Under the pieces are notes generated by a model that saw only the letters and a program-made list of their open reading frames with translations, was not told the DNA's origin and did no database searches. The translations under genes were made by a program, and so were the position numbers. DNA of 64,000 nucleotides from Gottfriedia acidiceleris (GTDB lineage Bacteria; Bacillota; Bacilli; Bacillales; Bacillaceae_G): assembly GCF_002128425.1 (NCBI RefSeq), contig NZ_NESS01000006.1, positions 268,704-332,703 on the forward strand, given 5' to 3'. How positions within the stretch are numbered: the first letter of the stretch is position 1; every line of letters begins with the position of its first letter. Positions 53,924 through 63,656 of this stretch are shown here, in pieces.

Positions 53924-55438
53924 TTACTTATTACTAGGAAACGCAAACGATAAGCTACTATTTTCACTAGGAGTCAACCAACGCTCCGAAATCGTCTTCG
54001 TCTTTGTATAGAAGCGCGCTTGGTCAGGACCAAACATTTGCCCGTCGCCAAATTTTGAGCCTTTAAAGCCGGCAAAGTTATGGTAACCCACAGGAATTGG
54101 TATTGGTACATTTACGCCGACCATACCAACGTCAATTTCAGTCGTAAATTTCCTAGCGGCTAAACCATTGTTTGTAAAAATCGTTACGCCATTTCCTAAT
54201 TCATGCTGGTTGATTAATTTAATTGCTTCTTCTAAAGAATCCACACGTACAATATTACGAACAGGGCCGAAAACTTCTTCATCATAAATTTCCATGCCTG
54301 GTTTAACATGATCCAGTAAAGTTGGAGCTAGGAAGAAGCCTTTGTTATTTTTAGTAATGTCTTTATTACGGCCATCACAGACGATTTTCGCACCTTCTTG
54401 TTCACTGCGATCAATTGCTTTTAGGATAGTCTCTTTCGCTTGTTGCGATATAACTGGTCCATAATCGGCACTTTGAGTGTAAGCTCCAACTTTTAACCTA
54501 TTAATCTTTTCTTCTAAAATTTCTACTAAACGATCAGCTGTTTCTTGTCCTACAGGCATTAATGTTGAAATTGCCATACATCGTTGGGAGGCGGCTCCAT
54601 AGCCTGCACTAATGAAGGCGTTCGCTACTTGTTCTAAGTCGGCATCTGGCATGACTACCATATTATTTTTACCACCACCTAAAGCAACAACTCGTTTGCC
54701 ATACTTAGCGCTTGTTTCATAAATATAACGTGCAACAGGTGTGGAACCAACGAATGAAATTGCCTGTACTGCTGGGTTTTCAAGCAATTCATTTACTGCT
54801 TCTTTATCTCCATTGATTACTGTCCAAATTCCATCTGGGAGACCAGCTTTTGTCCATAACTCACTAATATATAAAGCTGTCATAGGTACACGCTCAGAAG
54901 CTTTTAAAATTACAGCATTCCCAACTGCTACTGCCATGCATGTTTGTGCAAGTGGCACCATAATTGGAAAGTTGAACGGGGAGATTGCTGCTACTATGCC
55001 CAGTGGATACTTAGCAGAATAAGCATTAATTTGTCCACCTACATTTACTGAATACTCGCCTTTCATTAAATGAGGAGCATTAATAGCTAAATCTACTGAT
55101 TCTATCCCTCGAGTAATTTCACCCATTGCATCTTCTTCTGTTTTTCCGCTTTCTGTACAAATTAATTCGATTACTTTATCTTTATTTTCCATTAGCAAGT
55201 TTCGGAATACCATTACAATTTCTGCACGTTTAGCAACACAGAGGTCACGCCAAGCAGGAAAGGCTGCTTCTGCTTTTTTAATTGCATATTTCACTTCTTC
55301 TACCGAAGCTAATGGAACTTTGGCAATAACTTCGCCTGTTGCAGGATTGAATACATCTTGGAAACGACCGCTTTTACCAGCAAGTATTTTTCCATCTATA
55401 TAATGTGTAAGTTCTTTTACCTCAGTAATATTTGTCAT
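53924..55438 (-). CDS. mmsA: CoA-acylating methylmalonate-semialdehyde dehydrogenase
   Basis: 504 residues, aldehyde dehydrogenase superfamily. It oxidises malonate or methylmalonate semialdehyde with CoA to acetyl- or propionyl-CoA and CO2. The family pattern is clear: FNFPIMVPL, GSTPVARYIY, and nucleophile Cys287 in GAASQRCMAI. The general-base Glu of other ALDHs is absent, as usual in MmsA. The start ATG has GGAGAAC upstream. It is downstream of the aminotransferase on the same strand with an 81-bp gap. Next to a beta-amino acid aminotransferase, malonate semialdehyde is the likely substrate. Confidence 0.92.
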   Translation of the reverse strand: MTNITEVKELTHYIDGKILAGKSGRFQDVFNPATGEVIAKVPLASVEEVKYAIKKAEAAFPAWRDLCVAKRAEIVMVFRNLLMENKDKVIELICTESGKTEEDAMGEITRGIESVDLAINAPHLMKGEYSVNVGGQINAYSAKYPLGIVAAISPFNFPIMVPLAQTCMAVAVGNAVILKASERVPMTALYISELWTKAGLPDGIWTVINGDKEAVNELLENPAVQAISFVGSTPVARYIYETSAKYGKRVVALGGGKNNMVVMPDADLEQVANAFISAGYGAASQRCMAISTLMPVGQETADRLVEILEEKINRLKVGAYTQSADYGPVISQQAKETILKAIDRSEQEGAKIVCDGRNKDITKNNKGFFLAPTLLDHVKPGMEIYDEEVFGPVRNIVRVDSLEEAIKLINQHELGNGVTIFTNNGLAARKFTTEIDVGMVGVNVPIPIPVGYHNFAGFKGSKFGDGQMFGPDQARFYTKTKTISERWLTPSENSSLSFAFPSNK

Positions 55439-55519
55439 CTTCTAGTTCTCCTTTCAAAGTTCAGCTATCATTTCTATAAATCACGTTAGAGTGCGTTTTA
55501 TCTTCCATTACTTTTGATT

Positions 55520-56875
55520 TTATAAAGTTTCATTTATTGCTTGCGTTAAGCCAGAAAGAATGAAATCTTTTTCCTCAGTTGTAATATTTAACGGAGGAGA
55601 TAGTGTTAATACATTGTTATAGCCTGCTACTGTTACACCGTTTTTACCAATAATTAGTCCTCGTTCTTTGCATTTAGCAATTACTTGATTGACTTTCTCG
55701 ATATTTAAAGGGTTTTTCGTATATTGATCTTCTACTAACTCGATTCCGATTAGTAACCCTTTTCCTCGAATATCACCAACGTGAGGGTGGTGTGAAATGT
55801 TCTCTTTTAATTCATCAAGTAGAATCGCACCCATTTTTGAAGACTGTTCAAATAAGTTTTCACGTTCCATAATTTCTAGGTTTTTTAGGGCAACTGCGCA
55901 TGCAACTGGTGAACCCCCGAATGTGTTTACATGGCGGAAATAGTCATAGTTTCCGTTTTTAGTAAACTCTTCATAAATTTCTCTCTTTACTGCTGTTGCT
56001 GAAAGTGGCATGTATGCACTCGTAAGTCCTTTTGCCATTGTAATGATGTCAGGTTGCACTCCGTAATGTTGATGACCGAAGGCTTTTCCTGTGCGTCCAA
56101 AGCCGCAAATTACTTCATCAACAATTAATAGGGCACCATGTTTATCGCAAACTTCTCTGATACCTTTTAAGTAATCTTCAGGAGGCATAATGACTCCACC
56201 ACCAGTAATAATTGGCTCTAAAATCATCGCCGCAATTGTTTCTGAGTGTTCCCATGTCATGATTTCGTCTACCGCTTTAACGGAAGGTAATTCGCTAGCA
56301 TTCTTAAAGCCATCCTCATTGTAGCGATACTGATCCGGTGCTTTCACATGAATAAACCCTGGTGCTAAAGGTTCGTATTTATATTTGCGCTCGGCTTGCC
56401 CTGTTGCAGCGAGTGCTCCCATCGTGTTCCCATGATATGCGCGGTAGCGTGAAACAAACTTATATCGATTTCCTTGTCCTTTTTGCTGAAAATACTGACG
56501 GGCAATTTTAAATGCTGTTTCATTTGCCTCCGAGCCGCTATTAGAAAAGAAGACTACATAATCTCCGCCTAGTAATTCATTGATTTTTTCGGCAAGTAAA
56601 ATTGCAGAAGGATGACTAAGAGATAATGGTGTATAGTTGTTCTCTAGAAGCTGGGCATATGCTGCTTTTGCAATTTCTTCTCTTCCATAACCAACATTTA
56701 CACACCATAATCCAGACATTGCATCTAAATAACGATTACCATCAATATCTGTTAGCCAAGCTCCTTTAGCTTTTTGAATAATAGTTGTAGCTTGCGGGTT
56801 ATATGGCTTCATTGCATGCCATAGATATTTCTCATCTTTTGAAATCAAATTTTCAGCTATACGAACATTTTCCAT
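55520..56875 (-). CDS. Class III omega-amino acid aminotransferase
   Basis: 451 residues, PLP fold type I. SNSGSEANE binds the cofactor phosphate, Asp253 is in IVDEVICGFGRTG, and the Schiff-base Lys282 is in TMAKGLTSAYMPL. It resembles beta-alanine or omega-amino acid:pyruvate transaminases. Product semialdehydes would be passed to MmsA. The start is placed at ATG 56875, 7 bp after AAAGGAG; a longer frame of 38 codons lacks a site. Confidence 0.88.
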   Translation of the reverse strand: MENVRIAENLISKDEKYLWHAMKPYNPQATTIIQKAKGAWLTDIDGNRYLDAMSGLWCVNVGYGREEIAKAAYAQLLENNYTPLSLSHPSAILLAEKINELLGGDYVVFFSNSGSEANETAFKIARQYFQQKGQGNRYKFVSRYRAYHGNTMGALAATGQAERKYKYEPLAPGFIHVKAPDQYRYNEDGFKNASELPSVKAVDEIMTWEHSETIAAMILEPIITGGGVIMPPEDYLKGIREVCDKHGALLIVDEVICGFGRTGKAFGHQHYGVQPDIITMAKGLTSAYMPLSATAVKREIYEEFTKNGNYDYFRHVNTFGGSPVACAVALKNLEIMERENLFEQSSKMGAILLDELKENISHHPHVGDIRGKGLLIGIELVEDQYTKNPLNIEKVNQVIAKCKERGLIIGKNGVTVAGYNNVLTLSPPLNITTEEKDFILSGLTQAINETL

Positions 56876-57000
56876 TTGAGCCACTCCTTTAGTAATTTGT
56901 TTATCTGTCTTTATTGTGAAGTTTTTTAACGCAATTATCATCAGACAGAATGTAAAATGTTTACTAAAAACCGTTTCACATATTGACACTTTGTTAAGTA

Positions 57001-57062
57001 AAAAATCCCCTTTATTTCATTCAGGCAAACAAAATTGACTTGAGTGAAATAAAGGGGATTTA
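57001..57062 (-). terminator. Terminator of the PucR-family gene
   Basis: A long stem: AAATCCCCTTTATTTCA pairs with TGAAATAAAGGGGATTT, with T6 on the minus-strand exit. Confidence 0.85.
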
Positions 57063-57107
57063 TAAAGCGAGTTATTCAATAAAATAGCTGCAGATATGAA
57101 AAGCCGT

Positions 57108-58694
57108 TTATAAAGAAAGTTTTTCTAAGTCTGTAAATTGAAAATTATCCTGAGTAGCCAGCAACATTAACTCAACAGCGAGCCGCTTTGGTGGAAGCAT
57201 ATAGTCAGTTCCTATTAAACTTTCAATCTTGGACAACCGATGATATAACGTTTGACGGACAATAAATAGCTTTTTAGCAGTCTCATTTTTTAAACAATTA
57301 CATTGCAAATAAACTTGTAATGTTTCGATCAAATTTCCATTATTTTTTGCATCATATTCATAGAGGGGATATAAATAGTTCTTTGCTAAATCCATAATTG
57401 CTTTATTTTTTTGCATTTGAAGAATTAATTGATGTAAGTAGAGATCTTCATAAAAATAAGAAAGTTGAAGAGCGTTTTGGCGGATTAATAATGTATCCTG
57501 TGCAGTTTCGAAACTTTGGTGTACTAATTTATAATCATTTACAATCTGACCAACAGCAGAAGTGACATTTAAGTCTATATAATTATTATTCATTCTGAAG
57601 TTCTTGATTTTTTCAATGCAGTCTAAAATACGCTTTTTTGTATCGTATCCGTAAATATCTGCAATGATATAAATCAGTCTTTGCTTTTCCTCCAATAAAA
57701 AGATAACGAAGCCTTTATTTTCAAAAATATTACGGGAGTATAATTTATAATAATTTAAATCGTATTCTTTTTTTGAAATCTTTATGTGATCGATTAAGAC
57801 GAAATAAGCGCAATCTACTAAATTATGATAGCTTTGTTCTTGTAAGAAGGAGGTAATGGTGGAATCTTCGAATGATCCATTTAACCAAGATTCTAATAAT
57901 ACGCGGGAGTAAATAGTTTGTTTCTCTTCTATGTATAGACTGCGTAACAAATATTGAGATAAAGCGGTTACAGTTCTGTCTAGTACTAATAACTCGAATT
58001 CATTTATAGTACGGTTCTCGGTGAAAATACATACCTCACCATAGCTTTCCTCTAGTATGTTTACTTCACATTTTGCAAAATGTTTTCTTTCGTTTTTCTT
58101 TTCGTATTTGTCTCTTAAGTTCATATACATATGCTGTTTTTCATTTGGAATAAAGGAAGGTTGCTGACCGTTAATGATAAATGCAACGTTAATATTTAAA
58201 TATTTATAAAGCCTCATTAAAATATGTTCGTAGTGAGTAATTTTCAAAGTTAATTTGTTAATCTCTTGCGAATAGTTTTCCAATCGTTTAATCATTTCAT
58301 ATTGTTGATTAATTAACATACTATGTATTTCTTGTGTGATCTCTATAAATGGGACGATTTCTTTAAACACGATAATTGGGAGATTATTCAAATTGGCCAG
58401 CTCGATTACATTATTCGGTACAGTTTGTATATGTTCACCAAATTCAATACATAATCCGGCTGCTTCTTTACTAATTAGTTGCTCTACAAATTCGAAAAGC
58501 GTCTTTTCTTGAGTTAGTTGTATTCCAGTCGTTAATACTAATTCATTGCCTTTAATGAAGGTACCAATTTCTTTTGACTCCAGTATATGTACCCACTTAA
58601 TAGTATTCAAAACCCCGCTGCGACCAGCTAGAATTTTTGCCTTTTTGAAATGTTTTTTATCAAATAAATCTTGAATCTTAAGTGAATAAGACAA
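57108..58694 (-). CDS. PucR family transcriptional regulator
   Basis: 528 residues. The N-terminal PucR ligand domain (about 8-125) shows LAGRSGVLNTIKWVHILESKEI-type text. A middle region follows, and the C-terminal helix-turn-helix (about 455-515) shows LQCNCLKNETAKKLFIVRQT and LYHRLSKIE. The start is a TTG at 58694 preceded by GAGGAGG. It diverges from the catabolic operon at 58863 and probably controls it and the minus-strand aminotransferase/mmsA genes in response to a purine, pyrimidine or amino acid breakdown product. Confidence 0.9.
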   Translation of the reverse strand: MSYSLKIQDLFDKKHFKKAKILAGRSGVLNTIKWVHILESKEIGTFIKGNELVLTTGIQLTQEKTLFEFVEQLISKEAAGLCIEFGEHIQTVPNNVIELANLNNLPIIVFKEIVPFIEITQEIHSMLINQQYEMIKRLENYSQEINKLTLKITHYEHILMRLYKYLNINVAFIINGQQPSFIPNEKQHMYMNLRDKYEKKNERKHFAKCEVNILEESYGEVCIFTENRTINEFELLVLDRTVTALSQYLLRSLYIEEKQTIYSRVLLESWLNGSFEDSTITSFLQEQSYHNLVDCAYFVLIDHIKISKKEYDLNYYKLYSRNIFENKGFVIFLLEEKQRLIYIIADIYGYDTKKRILDCIEKIKNFRMNNNYIDLNVTSAVGQIVNDYKLVHQSFETAQDTLLIRQNALQLSYFYEDLYLHQLILQMQKNKAIMDLAKNYLYPLYEYDAKNNGNLIETLQVYLQCNCLKNETAKKLFIVRQTLYHRLSKIESLIGTDYMLPPKRLAVELMLLATQDNFQFTDLEKLSL

Positions 58695-58748
58695 TATATA
58701 GCCTCCTCTTTAGAAAAAGGTTTATCAATGCTTTATACAGAAAATATA

Positions 58749-58789
58749 ACATAATGTAAAACGACAAAGGGAACTTTTTTACATTATGT
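58749..58789. promoter_or_regulatory. Inverted-repeat operator in the pucR/catabolic divergent promoter
   Basis: ACATAATGTAAAA (58749-58761) and TTTTACATTATGT (58777-58789) form a perfect 13-bp inverted repeat with a 15-bp spacer. A wider TATAACAT/ATGTTATA pair (58745 and 58813) surrounds it. This is a likely PucR-family binding site. Confidence 0.65.
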
Positions 58790-58862
58790 GCATATCGAGC
58801 GATTAAAAAGCTATGTTATATTTTTTGTATATTCATAAAATTTAGATAAAGAGGGTGTGCGA

Positions 58863-60491
58863 ATGAAAAAGACAGCTTTATTAAATGGTGAAGTGATTAC
58901 AGTAAATAGTGAAAATGAAGTCTTTGAAGCATGTCTGATCGAAGGGAATAAGATTGCAGCTGTAGGAACAACAGAAGAAATAAAAAAATATATAACTGTC
59001 TCAACACAAGTCATTGATTTGCATGGAAGATCTGTTTTACCAGGTTTTATTGATGCTCATATGCATCTTTTTTTATACGGAAATACATTAATGCACCTCG
59101 ATTGTAAAAATCCCGCAATTAATTCGATTGAAGAGCTAAAAGATAAATTAGCTGACACCGTTAAAAATACTAAAAATGGACATATAATACGTGTCTTTGG
59201 ATTTAATGAGTTAATGGTAAAGGAACAACGATATCCTACGATTGAAGAACTTGATGAACTTACACAGGAACATCCGATTGTTATTACCCGCACTTGTGGA
59301 CATATTGGGATTGTTAATTCAACTGCCTTAAAGATCGCCAAAATTGATACAAGCACGCCTAATCCAAAAGGCGGAACAATCGAAAAAGATAATAACGGCA
59401 AGTTTACTGGTCGCCTCATTGAAAATGCCTTTTTAGAATTTAATCAAAATGTGACTTATAGTAATGAAGAATTATTTAATGCACTAATGAAAGCACAGGA
59501 ACAATTATTTGCTTATGGTATTACAAGTGTCCATGATGCCGGTGGATTCGATGAAAATAGCTTTCGAATTATGCAAATTGCTTCAAATAATAAGCAATTA
59601 AAAGCTCGAGTTTATGCATTAATCGGCAGTTTGAACGATTGCGAGAATTTTACTAAAAATATGTTAGCAGCTGGAGTACTGACGAATACAGGAAATGCCT
59701 TTTTCAAAATTGGACCAGCTAAACTTTTCACTGATGGTAGTAGTACTGGCCCGACAATTGCAACTCGTGAACCGTACACAAGTGATGGCAATAATTACGG
59801 TTATTTACAGTATACAGAAGAAGAACTTTATTCTATCTTTTCCCCAGCACATCGAAATGGCTATCAAATTACAGTTCATGCTCAAGGTGACCGAGCGATT
59901 GAGCAATATTTGAGTGTCATCGAAAATATCTTAAATGAATTTCCACGTGATGATCATCGTCACCGTGTTGAACATTTAGGCGTCTGTCCACCTGATTTGC
60001 AAGAAAAAGCCAAGGCCCTAAATGTCATTCCTATACTCAACCCTTCCTTTCCTTATGAATTCGGAGAAAGTTATATTCGTAACTATGGTGAAAGAACCAA
60101 TTATATGTACGCGGCAAAAGATTTATTGAACAAAGGCATCATCACAGCGGCTGGTTCAGACGCTCCGATCACGACAGTTAATCCCTTAGTTGGCATATAC
60201 ACAGCTGTTACTCGTTTAACACGACAAAATACAGATTTTGGACAACAACAAAAAGTATCGCTAATGGATGCGATTCGAATGTATACGTATAATGGGGCTT
60301 ATGCAAGTTTTGATGAAGATTCTAAAGGAAGCATAGAATCAGGAAAATTGGCTGATTTAGTTATTTTAAATACTTCTATATTAGATTGTCAGGTGGAAGA
60401 TTTACTCGAAGTAAAAGTAGACTCGACAATTTTAAATGGTGAAATAGTATATGCAAATCAATTGGAGGAATGGAGTGTGGGTAGCAAGTGA
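58863..60491 (+). CDS. YtcJ-like amidohydrolase (amidohydrolase_3)
   Basis: 542 residues. Metal ligands are visible in GFIDAHMHLF (HxH), VHAQGDRA, RHRVEHLGV and AAGSDAPIT. The family includes exoenzyme regulatory proteins and N-substituted formamide deformylases, cleaving C-N bonds of amides or cyclic amides. The start is ATG 58863 after GAGGGTG; a GTG two codons upstream is within that site. Its stop overlaps the next gene's GTG by 4 bp. It may open or deacylate a nitrogen compound that feeds the hydrolase at 62193. Confidence 0.85.
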   Translation: MKKTALLNGEVITVNSENEVFEACLIEGNKIAAVGTTEEIKKYITVSTQVIDLHGRSVLPGFIDAHMHLFLYGNTLMHLDCKNPAINSIEELKDKLADTVKNTKNGHIIRVFGFNELMVKEQRYPTIEELDELTQEHPIVITRTCGHIGIVNSTALKIAKIDTSTPNPKGGTIEKDNNGKFTGRLIENAFLEFNQNVTYSNEELFNALMKAQEQLFAYGITSVHDAGGFDENSFRIMQIASNNKQLKARVYALIGSLNDCENFTKNMLAAGVLTNTGNAFFKIGPAKLFTDGSSTGPTIATREPYTSDGNNYGYLQYTEEELYSIFSPAHRNGYQITVHAQGDRAIEQYLSVIENILNEFPRDDHRHRVEHLGVCPPDLQEKAKALNVIPILNPSFPYEFGESYIRNYGERTNYMYAAKDLLNKGIITAAGSDAPITTVNPLVGIYTAVTRLTRQNTDFGQQQKVSLMDAIRMYTYNGAYASFDEDSKGSIESGKLADLVILNTSILDCQVEDLLEVKVDSTILNGEIVYANQLEEWSVGSK

Positions 60492-60691
60492 AAAAATATT
60501 CACAATTATTACTGATTGTTCCTTTTATAGGAATGTGTGTCCTTCTACCATTAGCTAATCGTATAGAACCCTTTTTTTTAGGAGTGCCATTCTTACTATT
60601 TTGGATTGTATTATGGATGATTCTATCATCTGTTATTCTGTTCATCGTTTATAAATTAGATTCTACCAATAAAGGAAGTGAATTTGAATGA
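60488..60691 (+). CDS. DUF3311 small membrane protein
   Basis: 67 residues with two membrane helices (LLLIVPFIGMCVLLPLA and GVPFLLFWIVLWMILSSVIL). DUF3311 proteins of this type precede SSS symporters, as YhjC before YhjB in B. subtilis, and probably form an accessory subunit. It has a GTG start overlapping the previous stop and an ATGA overlap with the next gene, so the three genes are translationally coupled. Confidence 0.87.
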   Translation: MKKYSQLLLIVPFIGMCVLLPLANRIEPFFLGVPFLLFWIVLWMILSSVILFIVYKLDSTNKGSEFE

Positions 60692-62175
60692 ATGTTGCCT
60701 TACTAATTATCTTCTTTATTGGGGCCGTTGCATTATATTTAGGGATTCGCGCAAGTCGTGGGAAAGAAATGAATGTAAATGAGTTTGCGGTAGGTAATAA
60801 AGGATTCGGTACAATATTCGTATTCTTATTAATTGCTGGTGAAGTTTATACGACTTTTACTTTTTTAGGCGGCAGTGGCTGGGCCTATTCAAATGGTGCG
60901 GCAGCATATTATGTGCCAGCTTATATTTGCTTGGCTTATGTACTTTCCTATTGGATTATCCCAAAAATTTGGCGTTTTGCAAAGAAGAATAATGTTATTT
61001 CACAGCCTCAATACTTTATGAAAACCTATAATAGTAAGGCTTTAGGTATGGTTGTAGCTTTCATAGGTTTAATCGCACTTGTACCGTACATCGTAATTCA
61101 ATTAAAAGGATTAGGGATTATCGTTTCCGAAGCTTCTTATGGTGTTATTACGCCATTAATTGCTTCTACAATCGGTGCAGTTATTGTTGCAATTTATGTT
61201 ATTAACTCAGGTATCCATGGATCTGCTTGGAATGCGGTATTAAAAGATATTTTAATCTTATTTGTCATTGTATTCTTAGGTATCTATATTCCATATCATT
61301 ATTTTGGTGGTATTCGACCGTTATTTGAAGCTGTCCAAACAGTTAAGCCAGAAGCTTTAACATTCGCATCTGAAGGTTATAGTATGCCTTGGTTTATTTC
61401 AACAATTGTTCTTAATGCATTTGGTTTTTACCTTTTACCACAATCTTTTAGTGTTGTTTTAGCAGCTAAAAGTGAACGGGCATTAAAGAAAAATGCGATC
61501 ACATTGCCTTTGTATACAATCTTAATTTTATTTGCCTTCTTTATTGGATTTGCCGCAATCATTCAAGTGCCAGGATTACAAGGGCCTGAAGGTGATCTTT
61601 CTCTATTACGTCTTACTATGAAAACATTTGATCCTTGGTTTGTAGGAATTGTTGGTGGGGCAGGACTTTTAACTGCATTAGTTCCTGTTTCTGTAATGGT
61701 TATGTCTGGAGCAGTAGGGTTAATGACTGGATTTTACAAATTAATTAAGCCAAACTCAAGTGATCGTCAGCAACTGAATGTATCTAAATTATTTGTTTTA
61801 TTTATTATTTTAGTAGCGTATGTATTTACTATTACGGGCGGAGAAGCGTTGGCTGTTTTAAACATTATGTCATATGGTTTAATTACTCAATTAGTGCCAG
61901 CATTGATCTTCGGTTTCTTTAACACAAAACTAATGAATAAGTACGGTGCGATTGCTGGTGTTATTACAGGGGTTTCCATCGTATTATTTAATGCAATAAC
62001 TTCATTTAAATTAATCAATATTTTTCCTACTATTCCAAGTTCAATAAATGATATTAACATTGGATTTGTAGCAATTAGCATTAATATTATTATCAGTGTG
62101 GGCGTAAGTTTAGTAACTAACGCATTGGTTGAAAGAGAAAAGGCTGAGCATGGATCAGAAGAAATTGCCCAATAA
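60688..62175 (+). CDS. Sodium:solute symporter family transporter
   Basis: 495 residues with about thirteen membrane helices. SSS features include GEVYTTFTFLGGSGWAYSNG and the later helices around PQSFSVVLAAKSE and VVMSGAVGLMTG-like text. It should import the substrate of the pathway (for instance a carbamoyl amino acid, pyrimidine derivative or amide) with Na+. It overlaps the DUF3311 gene by 4 bp. The next gene follows after 17 bp with AAAGGAGG. Confidence 0.88.
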   Translation: MNVALLIIFFIGAVALYLGIRASRGKEMNVNEFAVGNKGFGTIFVFLLIAGEVYTTFTFLGGSGWAYSNGAAAYYVPAYICLAYVLSYWIIPKIWRFAKKNNVISQPQYFMKTYNSKALGMVVAFIGLIALVPYIVIQLKGLGIIVSEASYGVITPLIASTIGAVIVAIYVINSGIHGSAWNAVLKDILILFVIVFLGIYIPYHYFGGIRPLFEAVQTVKPEALTFASEGYSMPWFISTIVLNAFGFYLLPQSFSVVLAAKSERALKKNAITLPLYTILILFAFFIGFAAIIQVPGLQGPEGDLSLLRLTMKTFDPWFVGIVGGAGLLTALVPVSVMVMSGAVGLMTGFYKLIKPNSSDRQQLNVSKLFVLFIILVAYVFTITGGEALAVLNIMSYGLITQLVPALIFGFFNTKLMNKYGAIAGVITGVSIVLFNAITSFKLINIFPTIPSSINDINIGFVAISINIIISVGVSLVTNALVEREKAEHGSEEIAQ

Positions 62176-62192
62176 TTAAAGGAGGCGTTCAC

Positions 62193-63419
62193 ATGATAAA
62201 GACGAATGCTAATCGACTTCAAAAATTAATTGAGTTGTTTAGTGAATATGGTAAAACGGAAAACAACGGAGTCACTAGACTAGCATTATCTGCCGAAGAT
62301 ATTGCTGCAAGGAAGAAATTTCAATCGTTATGTGAAGAAGTGGAAATGACAGTTAAATATGATGATATGGGGAATATGTATGCAACATTACCGGGTAAGG
62401 AAAACTTGCCGCAGGTCGTAATAGGTTCTCATATGGACTCAGTTATTAAGGGCGGACGATTTGATGGCGTGTTAGGTGTACTCACAGCTTTAGAGGCTGT
62501 CTATACAATAAGAGAAGAAAACATCGAATTAGACTACCCGATTACAATTGTCAACTTTACGAATGAAGAAGGGGCAAGATTTGAGCCATCACTAATGTCT
62601 TCTGGAGTACTGTCAGGTAAATTTGATAAAGAGAAGATGATTGCTTCAACAGATAAAAATGGAATTTCTTTTGCTCAAGCATTAAATGTAAGTGGTTTTG
62701 AAGGTTCTGAAACAAATCGTTTAAAAGAAGCCAGAGCTTATATCGAACTACATATTGAACAAGGACCTGTACTCGAACGTAAAAACTTAGATATCGGTGT
62801 AGTAGAAGGGGTACTAGGAATGGTATGCTATGAAATCTCTGTTTTTGGTGAATCAAATCATGCAGGTACAACTCCTATCAGCATGCGCAAAGATCCAATG
62901 TTCACTGCTGCTAATTTAATTGTAGACTTACAAAAACAACTACAGAGACTAGATTCAGATCTTGTTTATACAATTGGTCGTATGAATGCTTATCCTAATA
63001 TTCATACGGTCATTCCTTCAGAAGTAACCTTTACTTTAGAAGCGAGACATCAGGATCCTGGGGTCATTGCAGAAGTAACTCGAATGGTGGAAGAGTTGCC
63101 AGGAAATATAAGCGGTTGTCCAATAAAATCTACACGTCTATGGGATCGAGACACAGTAGATTTTAATGAAGAAGTAGTCAATGCTGTTGAATATGCTTGC
63201 AAAGAGTTAGGGTATAAAGAAAATCGAATGTATAGCGGTGCTGGACATGATGCTCAATTCATTGCTTCCTATATCCCTACGGCTATGATTTTTGTGCCAA
63301 GTGTAAATGGGTATAGTCACCGTGAAGATGAATTAACTTCATATGAGGACTGCGCTAAAGGGGCAAATGTTTTACTGAATACCGTATTAAAATTATGCGT
63401 TGAAAAAGTGAATAAATAG
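62193..63419 (+). CDS. M20 family N-carbamoyl-amino acid amidohydrolase (beta-ureidopropionase/allantoate type)
   Basis: 408 residues. The binuclear metal site is visible: His in GSHMDSV, Asp in GGRFDGVLG, Glu pair in FTNEEGARF, His in ELHIEQGPVLE and His in YSGAGHDAQF. The insertion domain contains ESNHAGTTPISMRKDP, typical of the hydantoinase/carbamoylase group. It releases CO2 and NH3 from N-carbamoyl-beta-alanine, N-carbamoyl amino acids or allantoate. With the aminotransferase and MmsA the beta-alanine route is favoured, but the substrate is inference. It ends the operon. Confidence 0.88.
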   Translation: MIKTNANRLQKLIELFSEYGKTENNGVTRLALSAEDIAARKKFQSLCEEVEMTVKYDDMGNMYATLPGKENLPQVVIGSHMDSVIKGGRFDGVLGVLTALEAVYTIREENIELDYPITIVNFTNEEGARFEPSLMSSGVLSGKFDKEKMIASTDKNGISFAQALNVSGFEGSETNRLKEARAYIELHIEQGPVLERKNLDIGVVEGVLGMVCYEISVFGESNHAGTTPISMRKDPMFTAANLIVDLQKQLQRLDSDLVYTIGRMNAYPNIHTVIPSEVTFTLEARHQDPGVIAEVTRMVEELPGNISGCPIKSTRLWDRDTVDFNEEVVNAVEYACKELGYKENRMYSGAGHDAQFIASYIPTAMIFVPSVNGYSHREDELTSYEDCAKGANVLLNTVLKLCVEKVNK

Positions 63420-63450
63420 GTTTTTCTTAAAACTAGTAGTGACAAATAGT

Positions 63451-63494
63451 AATGAAAATGGACGGAAAGAGATCGTTCATTTTCATTTTTTTTA
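63451..63494 (+). terminator. Terminator of the catabolic operon
   Basis: AATGAAAATGGACG pairs with CGTTCATTTTCATT, then a T9-type tract. Confidence 0.88.
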
Positions 63495-63546
63495 TGTCGA
63501 ATTCTATTTCACACTAAAAGTCTTATTTTTATCTTTATTTTGTTAA

Positions 63547-63611
63547 CTTAAAACAACTTTACGTATTATTTACAATCGTTTAAAACTACGTTAATTATTC
63601 TTTTCTATAGT
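63547..63611 (+). promoter_or_regulatory. PhoP-box-like repeat array and -10 of pstS
   Basis: Hexamers at 11-bp spacing, CTTAAA (63547), TTTACG (63558), TTTACA (63569) and TTAAAA (63580), approximate the PhoP consensus TT(A/T)A(C/T)A. TATAGT at 63606-63611 is a suitable -10. PhoP would activate pstS when phosphate is low. Confidence 0.65.
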
Positions 63612-63656
63612 TAGAGATGTAGAAAATAATAATTTTCCTTAGGAGGACAAACAATA

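Noticed and set aside
59057..59419. A 120-codon minus-strand frame inside the YtcJ-like gene
   Set aside because: It is fully within the conserved coding sequence, including catalytic motifs on the other strand, and has no independent promoter or ribosome binding site.
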